Assembly (NCBI GenBank): GCA_946183785.1
Contig: CAMHCS010000027.1
Coordinates: 1 to 36,231 of the forward strand
Direction of reading: 5' to 3'
Origin: an uncultured Selenomonadales bacterium
Lineage (GTDB): Bacteria > Bacillota > Negativicutes > Selenomonadales > Selenomonadaceae
Length of the DNA stretch: 36,231 nucleotides
Shown: piece after piece, positions 16,768-24,302 of the stretch
How the letters are laid out: each line of letters begins with the position of its first letter
How positions within the stretch are numbered: the stretch's first letter is position 1
Translations under genes and position numbers: made by a program
Notes under the pieces: model-generated
Database searches by the model: none
Seen by the model: only the letters and a program-made list of their open reading frames with translations
What the model was told of the DNA's origin: nothing

Positions 16768-18069
16768 TCAACTCCCAAAGTCCAAACGATGAATCGCGAA
16801 CAGCGGAATATTGGTCAGCCACTCCTCCTGCCGATAGTTGTTCATCGACAATCGTACCGCCGTTGTTGGTTTATGCTTTGCCACATACGCCCTCAAACTT
16901 TTGGCGTGTACATTATGCTCCGCCTTGACTTCTATCGGAATGACGTTTAGACCTTGCTGTATCATGAAGTCAATTTCATATTTATTGCTTTCCGAGGAAA
17001 AATAAAAAGGCTCATACCCCTTGTCGGCAATCAACTGCTGGCACACATACTGCTCCGTAAGAGCTCCTTTGAATTCCACAAAGAAGCGATTCCCGTCCAA
17101 TAGCGACCTTGCTTCTATCCCGCTGATTGCTCCCAATAAGCCTACATCAAGGAAAAACAGCTTGTACGCATTCATTTCCTGATACGCCTTCAGAGGGATT
17201 GCCGGTTTTGCTACACGATGAACCCTTGTAATCAATCCGCAATCAAGCAGCCACTCGATGGCTATCTCAAAATCCTTGGCGCGCGCTCCTTTTTTTACTT
17301 GACCAAAAAAGAACTTTTTGTTTTCCTTTGCAAGCTGCACAGGGATAGCATTCCAAACCATGCGCAGCCTTGGCAGCTCGCGGGCTTCGACATGCTTCCC
17401 GAAATCCGCCTCGTACATATCGATAAGCTCCGACTGCATACGCCGCGCCGCATGGTAATCATGCGTTTCCGCAAAAATTTTCACAGATTCCGGCATTCCT
17501 CCGACATAACAGTAATTTTTCAGCCAGGACGCAAATTTATCCTCGAATGTACGGATCAATTCCCAATCGCCCTGCTCGAGCAAGGCTGCAAGCCCCTCTT
17601 CTCCCACTGCATACAAGAATTCCACGAATGTCAGGGGATACAACCGCAGCGTATTAACCTTGCCTACAGGAAAAGAAGCCCCTCCATGAATCGCTACTCC
17701 CAATAGCGAACCCGCCGCCACAATGTGATACTGTGCTGCTTCCTCACAGAAATATTTCAAGGACGCGATAGCTTTCGTCGCCTCCTGTATCTCATCGAAA
17801 ATAAGCAGCGTATCCTCCGGCGTAATCGCCACGCCGGTTTCCGCGTTGATTGCCATCAGCAGCCGATCAATCGAAAAATCTTCGGAAAACACCTGCTGCA
17901 TGCGATGATTGTTATCAAAATTTACATAGGCAATCTTTTTGTAATACCTCTTGCCAAACTCACGCATAAGCCAGGTCTTTCCGACCTGACGTGCTCCTTT
18001 GAGTATAAGCGGTTTGCGTTGCGAGGAATCTTTCCATTTTATCAGTTCGCGCATTAAATTTCGTTCCAC
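16768..18069 (-). CDS. AAA ATPase with DUF4143 (COG1373)
   Basis: This is an AAA_14/DUF4143 protein, a widespread and patchily distributed family of unknown role. Walker A is GARQVGKT (25-32) and Walker B LLIFDEIQ (88-95). The C-terminal DUF4143 part (about 200-433) contains a PD-(D/E)xK-like core, YEIDFMIQ followed by IPIEVKAEH. This suggests a nuclease-like fold, and activity is not proven for the family. The 433-residue length is normal. The start is GTG with GGAAGGG 6 bases upstream; an ATG five codons later lies too far from it. It has its own promoter, overlapped by three phased repeats. GC content is visibly lower than that of ychF, which fits a mobile gene. Confidence 0.9.
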   Translation of the reverse strand: MERNLMRELIKWKDSSQRKPLILKGARQVGKTWLMREFGKRYYKKIAYVNFDNNHRMQQVFSEDFSIDRLLMAINAETGVAITPEDTLLIFDEIQEATKAIASLKYFCEEAAQYHIVAAGSLLGVAIHGGASFPVGKVNTLRLYPLTFVEFLYAVGEEGLAALLEQGDWELIRTFEDKFASWLKNYCYVGGMPESVKIFAETHDYHAARRMQSELIDMYEADFGKHVEARELPRLRMVWNAIPVQLAKENKKFFFGQVKKGARAKDFEIAIEWLLDCGLITRVHRVAKPAIPLKAYQEMNAYKLFFLDVGLLGAISGIEARSLLDGNRFFVEFKGALTEQYVCQQLIADKGYEPFYFSSESNKYEIDFMIQQGLNVIPIEVKAEHNVHAKSLRAYVAKHKPTTAVRLSMNNYRQEEWLTNIPLFAIHRLDFGS

Positions 18070-18087
18070 GGCTATCCCTTCCTCACA

Positions 18088-18175
18088 TTTTTACGACCGA
18101 ATCTCTTTCATTATTATACATTTTTTAGAACGAATAGCCAATATATTTTTACACTTTTAGGAACGAATGTCGTTC
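18088..18175. repeat. three 33-bp-phased direct repeats plus a palindrome
   Basis: The 8-mer GAACGAAT (GACCGAAT in the first copy), each preceded by a T-run and A, occurs at 18095, 18128 and 18161, exactly 33 bases apart. The third copy also forms a perfect inverted repeat, GAACGA-ATG-TCGTTC (18161-18175). The copies lie in the leader, in the -35/-10 spacer and upstream of the -35 box of the ATPase promoter, which is the layout of an operator array. Confidence 0.7.
18113..18141 (-). promoter_or_regulatory. promoter of the DUF4143 ATPase gene
   Basis: On the minus strand TTGGCT (18141-18136) and a perfect TATAAT (18118-18113) are separated by 17 bases. The whole spacer is filled by one copy of the phased repeat, so any protein bound to the repeat would cover the promoter. 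Confidence 0.65.
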
Positions 18176-18207
18176 ATCCTCCAATCCAATAAACGCTAAC
18201 TTCGCTC

Positions 18208-18546
18208 TCATTTCCACTCCATACTCGTAGCGACGAGCGGCAGCACATTGATCAGCGGCTCCTCATACGGATGCACGGCCTTCACCGCCCGCATGACCGA
18301 GTCCAAAATCTCCGCCCGGATCGTCACCTCGACCTTCAGCTCCGGCTCCTCGCTGACTTCGCCCTCGGTCCCGATAAAAGGCTTCGTCCCAGCAAGCGGC
18401 CGCCAAGTCCCCGTCACGCGACTGTAAGAAAGGCAGGAATCGTAATTCCCGATATGCCCCGCGTCCGCCTCCTGCAACGCCTTCTGCAATGCGCGGAAAT
18501 GGGTCTCGGGGATGAAGATTTCGAGTTTGTAATATTGAACGTCCAT
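18208..18546 (-). CDS. stand-alone YqfO/NIF3 PII-like domain protein (COG3323)
   Basis: This 112-residue protein corresponds to the small PII/CutA-like domain that is inserted in YqfO (NIF3) proteins and also exists alone. Family features seen are the N-terminal strand YYKLEIFIPE, the GHIGNYDSCLSYSRVTGTWRP loop (two short conserved blocks), and the C-terminal VKAVHPYEEPLINVLPL. Function is unknown; a trimeric, metal- or ligand-binding sensor is often suggested. It follows glf by 7 bases and is presumably carried on the same transcript, though a role in galactofuranose metabolism is not implied. GGAG lies 10 bases before the ATG. Confidence 0.82.
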   Translation of the reverse strand: MDVQYYKLEIFIPETHFRALQKALQEADAGHIGNYDSCLSYSRVTGTWRPLAGTKPFIGTEGEVSEEPELKVEVTIRAEILDSVMRAVKAVHPYEEPLINVLPLVATSMEWK

Positions 18547-18553
18547 TTCGCGT

Positions 18554-19663
18554 TCACTCCGTCAGTGTTTTAGACAGCGCCAGCGCCCGTTCCACTGTCT
18601 TGTCCATATCGTAATATTTATACTCTCCTAGCCGTCCGCCGAAAATCACGCGCTCCGAGGCCGCCCGCGCCAGATACTTTTCATACAACGCCTGATTTTT
18701 CGCGTCGTTCACCGGATAATAGGCGTCGTCGCCCCGCTTCCACGCCGCCGGATACTCCTTCGTCACGATTGATACCGGTTTTTCAATAAGGGCCGCGTTC
18801 TGCGGCTCAAAATGCTTGTGCTCGATCACGCGCGTATACGGCGTTTCCCTGTCGGTGAAATTCATCACTGCGATGCCTTGGAAATTATCCGTTTCCAATC
18901 GCTCGTGTTCGAAGCGGAGCCCCCGATACTCCAGCTCGCCCAATTCATAATCGAAATACTCGTCGATTGCGCCAGTATAGACTACGCGCTTTGCATTCCG
19001 CAAAAAATAATCCCGATCAGCCATAAAGTCCGTCCCGAGCCGCACCTCCACACTGTCCAGCAACGATTCGATCAGCCCATTATACCCACCGTCGGGAATG
19101 CCCTGCCACGGATCGTTAAAATAATTGTTGTCATAAGTGAAGCGAAGCGGCAGCCGCCGGATGATGAACGCCGGAAGCTCCCGGCAGTCGCGTCCCCATT
19201 GCTTTTCCGTATACCCTTTGATCAGTTTCTCGTAAATATCTTTTCCAACCAGCGAAATCGCCTGCTCTTCCAGATTTTTCGGTTCGGCAGCCATTCCCGC
19301 CCGCTGCTCCTCGATTTTCGCCCGCGCCTCGGCAGGCGTCTTCACGCCCCAAATCTGGTGAAACGTGTTCATGTTGAACGGAAGATTGTAAAGCTCTCCT
19401 CTGTAATTCGCAACGGGACTATTGATAAACGGATGGAACGCAGCAAACCGGTTCACATACTCCCAAACCTCGCGGATGCTCGTATGAAAGATATGCGCGC
19501 CGTAAAGGTGAACGGGAATCCCGTCCCGCTCCTCGCAGCGGATATTCCCGCCGACAGTCGCACGCCGCTCCACGACGAGCACGCGCCGTCCATTGTCACG
19601 CAACTCCCGTGCCAAAACGGAGCCAAACAGCCCCGCCCCGGCAATCACCACATCGTATTTCAT
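18554..19663 (-). CDS. glf: UDP-galactopyranose mutase
   Basis: This flavoenzyme converts UDP-galactopyranose to UDP-galactofuranose, the donor for Galf in O-antigens and capsules. The FAD-binding motif GAGLFGSV starts at residue 9, followed by the acidic end of strand 2 (VVERR) and GGNI. Active-site segments LYGAHIFHT, the KGYTEKQWG block and RLPLRFTYDNNYFNDPWQG-type residues are conserved. The length of 369 residues is typical of bacterial Glf. The start overlaps the upstream TIM-barrel gene by 4 bases (ATGA), with GAGGAG nearby, indicating coupling. A galactofuranosyltransferase is not obvious, but one of the GT2 enzymes could serve. Confidence 0.96.
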   Translation of the reverse strand: MKYDVVIAGAGLFGSVLARELRDNGRRVLVVERRATVGGNIRCEERDGIPVHLYGAHIFHTSIREVWEYVNRFAAFHPFINSPVANYRGELYNLPFNMNTFHQIWGVKTPAEARAKIEEQRAGMAAEPKNLEEQAISLVGKDIYEKLIKGYTEKQWGRDCRELPAFIIRRLPLRFTYDNNYFNDPWQGIPDGGYNGLIESLLDSVEVRLGTDFMADRDYFLRNAKRVVYTGAIDEYFDYELGELEYRGLRFEHERLETDNFQGIAVMNFTDRETPYTRVIEHKHFEPQNAALIEKPVSIVTKEYPAAWKRGDDAYYPVNDAKNQALYEKYLARAASERVIFGGRLGEYKYYDMDKTVERALALSKTLTE

Positions 19664-20610
19664 GCCCTCTCCTCGCCGTCCAACTGCTCTGCAAAATACC
19701 GCCCAATTTTTGCGATGAATCCCAATACATCCTCATGCAGCGTCTTGGGAAAAGCATTCAGCGCCGGTCCCGTCTCAAAATTCAACACGCCATCAAAATG
19801 AATCTTTCGAAGTCCGCAAATAAAACCTTCCCAATCCGTCGAAGACGTATTTTCTCTCGTTCGTGTAAATGTGAACGGAATCTGGTGCAAATCCCGCACC
19901 CCGTCGTTGTCGTGGATATGCAGCACCTTCAGTCTCGCACCGAGCGTCGTGATGAACTTCTCGAAATCCAGTCCGATCAAATTCGCGTGTCCCGTGTCGA
20001 GACAGAACCCCAACACCTCCGCGCCATATTTCTCATTGATACGGTCGATACGCGCCGCGGCCTTTTTCGCATTGCAGCACGGCCCCTCGATCAAATGTCC
20101 GCCGATGCTGTCATACAGATTTTCGATGCAAATCGTGATCCCACGCTCCTTTGCCATCGGCGTGACAGACTCGATGAACCGCTCCGTCTCCCCCCACTCC
20201 GCATCCTCCGAACCAAGGAATCGCGCCAGCTTCAGCCCATGAATCACGATGTATTTGCACTCGAAAAAAGAGCAAAGCTCCATGCTTTTCGGCGCCACCT
20301 CATGCCAAAGATACTCGTTCAGTTCCTTCGTCCCTTTGGGCACATAAATGGGGTATGGCATATGCATCTGATGGACGGCGACGCCCGCCTGCTTTGCCGC
20401 CTCCTTATGCGGCGAAAAAAACGATTCCAGCTCCGCAGTCGTCTTGCTGAAAAAGGAATTGAGCTTCATTTGATAAATATCGGTATTCAAAAGATACTTA
20501 TGCAAGCTGAAATCCGCGCAGTCGAAACCCACACGCCGAAGACGCGCGAAATCCTGTCGAGGAGCTTCGTCCCCGATTACATTTTGCGTCTGCACGCCCA
20601 ATTTCAGCAT
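19660..20610 (-). CDS. TIM-barrel sugar phosphate isomerase/epimerase-like protein, metal site intact
   Basis: This 316-residue protein belongs to the xylose-isomerase-like/AP endonuclease 2 superfamily, whose members isomerise sugars or hydrolyse phosphates with Mn2+ or similar. The metal-site pattern is complete: Glu163 (CIENLY), Asp205 and His208 (LDTGHAN), His231 and His233 (HIHDNDG), and Glu279 (LNFET). It overlaps the upstream paralogue by 7 bases, has GGAGG 6 bases before its ATG, and overlaps glf by 4 bases. The substrate is unknown; the setting suggests a sugar or sugar nucleotide used for the surface polysaccharide. The paralogue upstream has lost the metal-site histidines, so the two may form a heteromer. 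Confidence 0.85.
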   Translation of the reverse strand: MLKLGVQTQNVIGDEAPRQDFARLRRVGFDCADFSLHKYLLNTDIYQMKLNSFFSKTTAELESFFSPHKEAAKQAGVAVHQMHMPYPIYVPKGTKELNEYLWHEVAPKSMELCSFFECKYIVIHGLKLARFLGSEDAEWGETERFIESVTPMAKERGITICIENLYDSIGGHLIEGPCCNAKKAAARIDRINEKYGAEVLGFCLDTGHANLIGLDFEKFITTLGARLKVLHIHDNDGVRDLHQIPFTFTRTRENTSSTDWEGFICGLRKIHFDGVLNFETGPALNAFPKTLHEDVLGFIAKIGRYFAEQLDGEERA

Positions 20611-21890
20611 CCCGCGCCTCCTGTCCCTAAACCTTCGTTTCCCTCCCGTTTCGCAAAAAGATATTCGTTGTTGAATACCACAATGGGGTTTTTCAGGCCC
20701 ATCCCTCTAAGCTGATCTTCAATGCTGCGGCAATGGAACACATTGCAAATTACGATTGCGCAATCCTCCGGCAATGCCAGAAGCGCCTGCGGGGATCTGA
20801 TCTCAACTCCCTCGATCTTTTGCCGCCAAAGAGCTTTATTGTTATCGCATACGAACAATGGAGGATACGCCGTGCCAAAGACCTTGCCATACAACCGGCA
20901 TAAATTCCCTGCGCCGAACAATACCCGGGCTTCGTACCGCCTAAGCTGCGCCTCCATGTCTGCCCCCACCTGTTCCACAAAAAATTCTCCCACGCGCCGC
21001 GCCATCCGCAACACATCGGTACGAAGCCCAAAAGGAAACGATTTAGCGGTGCTTTCCAGCTGCAGCACCAGTTTACGGCGATAGCCAATTGATCGCAGCC
21101 CTGCGATACATCTCGGCCAATCAGTTTTCGAGTCGCCTTTAACTGCCGCAGTAAAAGGTAGCAGCGCACTCTCCCCGTATCCGTCATTATCGCTGAGCAC
21201 CACGATTTTTATACGCTTGCCCATCCCCCGTACAAAAGCATCCAAATCCTGCCCCAGCAAGCCGGCAATCCCCACGTCAAAGCAAAAACCGAACCGGTCA
21301 TCTCCGCAGGCTGCGTTCAGCTCGTCCACCCAGCGTGACGCCTCGTCCTCATCGGCGCAAATGCCCCGTATAAGATGCCCACTCACATTTCGCCCCTGAT
21401 TTTCCAGTAATATCTGCACATCCTGTTCCTTTGCCGTTTCTGCCAACCGAAGGAAAAAGCTCCGATTTACCTCCCAGGCTTCCGCTCGTGCCACCCCCGC
21501 GAAAAGAGGCCGTACCACTAGCATCCGGCACCCAACTCGCCTGCAGATACGCAGACTTTCCTGAGTCAAATTCTCCAGCAGAACGTTTAAATCTCCGCGT
21601 TTCGTATCCTGCTGTAAATACGGTGCGCAGGCCGAACCAATCGACAACGACGCCTTTTTCGCTTCCTCCCAAAAAGGACGCGCCGTCTCCCAAAGCGCCG
21701 AAACGTCCTCTGGCAGCCGCGACAGTTCCGCCATATTTTTTTCAGTCCCAAAGGCTTCCAAAGCCTCCGCTTCAGCATAAGCGGAAAAATCTATCATGAC
21801 CTCAGAAAACCCGGCCTCCGCAATCTCCATCAATCCATGCCCTGGTTCCTCTGCCGAAACAATCCCCGCCGACCTGCACGCGATTTCCAT
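20604..21890 (-). CDS. degenerate TIM-barrel isomerase-like protein fused to a Rossmann-like module
   Basis: Residues 1-315 form the same TIM barrel as the downstream gene, and E163, D205 and E279 align at identical positions. The histidines are changed: His208 becomes Ile, and His231 and His233 become Val and Ser (VLSDNDG). Metal-dependent catalysis is therefore doubtful. Residues about 321-412 are a Rossmann-like module (FGAGN at 325-329, then VCDN and GVEIRSPQAL, ending near DQLRGMGLK). It is related to modules in most proteins of the locus to the right. An in-frame GTG at 21908 would add six residues; the ATG at 21890 is chosen because GGGAGG lies 6 bases before it. The gene begins the unit after the 772-residue gene's terminator. 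Confidence 0.82.
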   Translation of the reverse strand: MEIACRSAGIVSAEEPGHGLMEIAEAGFSEVMIDFSAYAEAEALEAFGTEKNMAELSRLPEDVSALWETARPFWEEAKKASLSIGSACAPYLQQDTKRGDLNVLLENLTQESLRICRRVGCRMLVVRPLFAGVARAEAWEVNRSFFLRLAETAKEQDVQILLENQGRNVSGHLIRGICADEDEASRWVDELNAACGDDRFGFCFDVGIAGLLGQDLDAFVRGMGKRIKIVVLSDNDGYGESALLPFTAAVKGDSKTDWPRCIAGLRSIGYRRKLVLQLESTAKSFPFGLRTDVLRMARRVGEFFVEQVGADMEAQLRRYEARVLFGAGNLCRLYGKVFGTAYPPLFVCDNNKALWRQKIEGVEIRSPQALLALPEDCAIVICNVFHCRSIEDQLRGMGLKNPIVVFNNEYLFAKREGNEGLGTGGAGC

Positions 21891-21962
21891 AGTTATCCTC
21901 CCTCGCACGTCGATATTTTTATCATATCATTCTCGCGACAAAAAAGAAAGCAACAGCGCCGG

Positions 21963-21994
21963 AAAAACGGCCCGGGAATCAATCCCGAGCCGTT
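21963..21994 (-). terminator. intrinsic terminator overlapping the end of the 772-residue gene
   Basis: On the minus strand AACGGC-T-CGGGA pairs with TCCCG-G-GCCGTT (12 bp with one T-G pair) around a 5-base loop, followed by a T-run. The TGA stop codon of the 772-residue gene overlaps the loop. It marks the 3' end of the large polysaccharide transcript. Confidence 0.88.
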
Positions 21995-24297
21995 TTCTGC
22001 TGTCGTCCGTCCAATTCCTTATTAATTAGCGCCTTGATCTTCGTCGAGCTAGTCTGTTCCGTATAGGGAAAGAACACCAGCTCTGCGCCATGCTTCTTTA
22101 AGAATTCTCCTTCGGACAGCCAATATCTGTCGTCGATATAATCGCTACCCGAGAATTGCACATCGAAATGATACATTCGCCATGCATCTCGTGTTCCACC
22201 ATAATTCAGCGGAATCTCCACAGCCTCATCCACATACCGACAAGCACACACCATCTCAATCCGCTCCTCAAACGGAATAAACGGCTCAACTTTCTTGTTC
22301 CGACGCACGCCTTCATCCGTCACCACACCAACGATCAAATACTCGCACTGTTCCTTCGCACGGCGGAACATATTCAAATGCCCGATATGGAAAAGGTCGA
22401 ATACTCCGGCAATGTAACCGACACGGTACTTCTTCGGCAACGCGTCCGCCTTCTTACCCGCCATCCGGACAGGCACAACAACCTCCCGCCTCGGATAGTC
22501 GCGATTCGGATAGTCGCGATTCGGATCGAAAATTGCGTAATCAAAAATGCCCATTGCATCAAGTTGCTTCGCCACCGACAAATAATCCTTGATACAAATT
22601 AACACCTTGTAAGCTTTTGCCCCTTCCATCAACGCCTGCGGCGACCGAATTGGCAATCCTCCAAGCTCTTTACCCTGTCTCGTCTCATTATTGTCCACCA
22701 CGAACGCCACGGGATGTTCCTTCCCGTAGAGCGTGACAAAGCGGTCCGCGTACCGTCCCGAGCCGAACAGCACCAGCTTTTTCCCTTCTGAATCGCGGAA
22801 AATATCGACAAACAAACGCTGGTACTCCTCCGTGCTGTAATTGACCCGTTGGCGATTGGTATGCACGACCTCCCCGTTCCTTCGGCATTTTGCGTGATAC
22901 AAGCCCAATGCCTTCTCCTTGCGAAGTGCTGAAAGAAGTTTCCAATCCATTTTCTGCCATTTTTCGAGCTTTTTATTCAATCCATATCGATGAAGCAGCT
23001 CCTGCATCGGTACAATCCGTTCGAACTGCGGATTCCCGGCATAAAACGCCCCTAGCATCCGATAAATCACAAAATTCGCCGGGCACGGCGCGAGGCAAAA
23101 CTCCTGATCAAAAAACACAAACTCGCCGTCGATGAAAAAGCTGTTCAGCGGCACCATATCCCAGTAACCGCGCGCCAACGTCGCACCTTCCCCATCCCCT
23201 TTGTCCGGCTCGATTACATCGGACGATTGAAGGATTAAATCGCGGAACCGATCAATTTCCCGCAGGAATTCGTTCTTATCCTCGAAAAGCAACTTTTTCA
23301 AATAAAGCTGCCCCACTTCAGCCTTGACATACGGCATCACATAGCTGTTCCCTTCGAGCCGTCCCTCCACGACGCCGATTCCTCGTGCCTTGAGCGCATC
23401 AATATTTCCCGCCATGCCTTCAAGTCGGGCACTTCCCTCGGGATAGGCCGCCCGTTTCTCCACCACATCTGACCGCCGAATAATCGTAAAAAACGCATCT
23501 TCCCGCCCCCGCTCCATCGAGCAGGTCGCATGCAACACATCGGAAAATTCACCCGACAGAGAACATTCAACAAAGAAAGCATTTGCCATCGCATGAAACA
23601 TCCCATTCTCAATCAGCGAAGCGTAAATCCCTTCCTCCTCAAGGAAAACCGTATCTGGGAAATTATACGTTGGAAATACGCGATTCGCCATATCCTCGTT
23701 CGGCAAATAATCCTCCGCAAAAATGAACGCCGGATTCTCCAAATCAGTCAACACCGAATAAAAACGGAATGCGTCAAACCCGCTCCCCCGAAGCATCCGC
23801 TCGATCTCTGCCCGCGCGTACATCCGCCCAGTAAATCTGTCGGATTTATTCACATAAGTCCGCCGATAATTCTCAATCCCATCGAAATTCCGTCCCGTAT
23901 ACGGATCCCGATCACCACAAAAAAACTTCAACCCCAGCCGATTGTTCAAACCGAGAAGCAGCCTCCCCTCCGGCTTCAACATCCCGCGCCAAGCGTCGAG
24001 CAGCTTCCCGGGCTCTTCCGTCCGTTCCAAGTCGGCAACAGAAACAATATAGTCATATAAAGCATCGACGTCTTCCGCGCACTCCGCCCGAAGTCCTTCT
24101 CCGCGCAAATAAGCAGCCAAAATCTCCCGATGTTCGCCAAGGCAAAGCACCCGGCTTCCTGCCGCAAAATCATACCACCCGACAAGTCCCGACCGAATAC
24201 CTTCCAGCAACGCCACTTCCATTCCCATCTCTGCCTTTCCGTTTCCAAACGAGCGCGGCACTGTCCAATCAACAGTATCGCGCTCGTCTTTGTTCAA
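21979..24297 (-). CDS. multidomain protein: methyltransferase-like, kinase-like, Rossmann-like module, cytidylyltransferase
   Basis: The 772 residues fall into four parts. Residues about 30-190 look like a class I SAM methyltransferase (SRVLCLGE near 48, MLKPEGRLLLGLNN near 106). Residues about 290-410 contain DMVPLN (380-385) and FFDQE (395-399), like the D-x(4)-N ... D pattern of kinase/phosphotransferase folds; this is a tentative reading. Residues about 505-592 form the Rossmann-like module shared across the locus (LFGSGR, VVDNNETRQG). A linker with NRDYP repeated twice follows. Residues about 625-772 form a TagD-type nucleotidyltransferase with HIGH at 637-640 and SSTKI at 750-754, probably making a CDP-activated alditol or similar. 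It begins 5 bases after the DegT gene and is the last gene of the long operon. Confidence 0.85.
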   Translation of the reverse strand: MNKDERDTVDWTVPRSFGNGKAEMGMEVALLEGIRSGLVGWYDFAAGSRVLCLGEHREILAAYLRGEGLRAECAEDVDALYDYIVSVADLERTEEPGKLLDAWRGMLKPEGRLLLGLNNRLGLKFFCGDRDPYTGRNFDGIENYRRTYVNKSDRFTGRMYARAEIERMLRGSGFDAFRFYSVLTDLENPAFIFAEDYLPNEDMANRVFPTYNFPDTVFLEEEGIYASLIENGMFHAMANAFFVECSLSGEFSDVLHATCSMERGREDAFFTIIRRSDVVEKRAAYPEGSARLEGMAGNIDALKARGIGVVEGRLEGNSYVMPYVKAEVGQLYLKKLLFEDKNEFLREIDRFRDLILQSSDVIEPDKGDGEGATLARGYWDMVPLNSFFIDGEFVFFDQEFCLAPCPANFVIYRMLGAFYAGNPQFERIVPMQELLHRYGLNKKLEKWQKMDWKLLSALRKEKALGLYHAKCRRNGEVVHTNRQRVNYSTEEYQRLFVDIFRDSEGKKLVLFGSGRYADRFVTLYGKEHPVAFVVDNNETRQGKELGGLPIRSPQALMEGAKAYKVLICIKDYLSVAKQLDAMGIFDYAIFDPNRDYPNRDYPRREVVVPVRMAGKKADALPKKYRVGYIAGVFDLFHIGHLNMFRRAKEQCEYLIVGVVTDEGVRRNKKVEPFIPFEERIEMVCACRYVDEAVEIPLNYGGTRDAWRMYHFDVQFSGSDYIDDRYWLSEGEFLKKHGAELVFFPYTEQTSSTKIKALINKELDGRQQKTARD
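22491..22526. repeat. 15-bp tandem repeat in the linker of the 772-residue gene
   Basis: TCGGATAGTCGCGAT occurs twice in perfect tandem (22491-22505 and 22506-22520), with the first six bases of a third copy following. It encodes a duplicated NRDYP in the linker before the cytidylyltransferase domain. It keeps the reading frame and could change copy number by slippage. Confidence 0.85.
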
Positions 24298-24302
24298 TTT
24301 GA

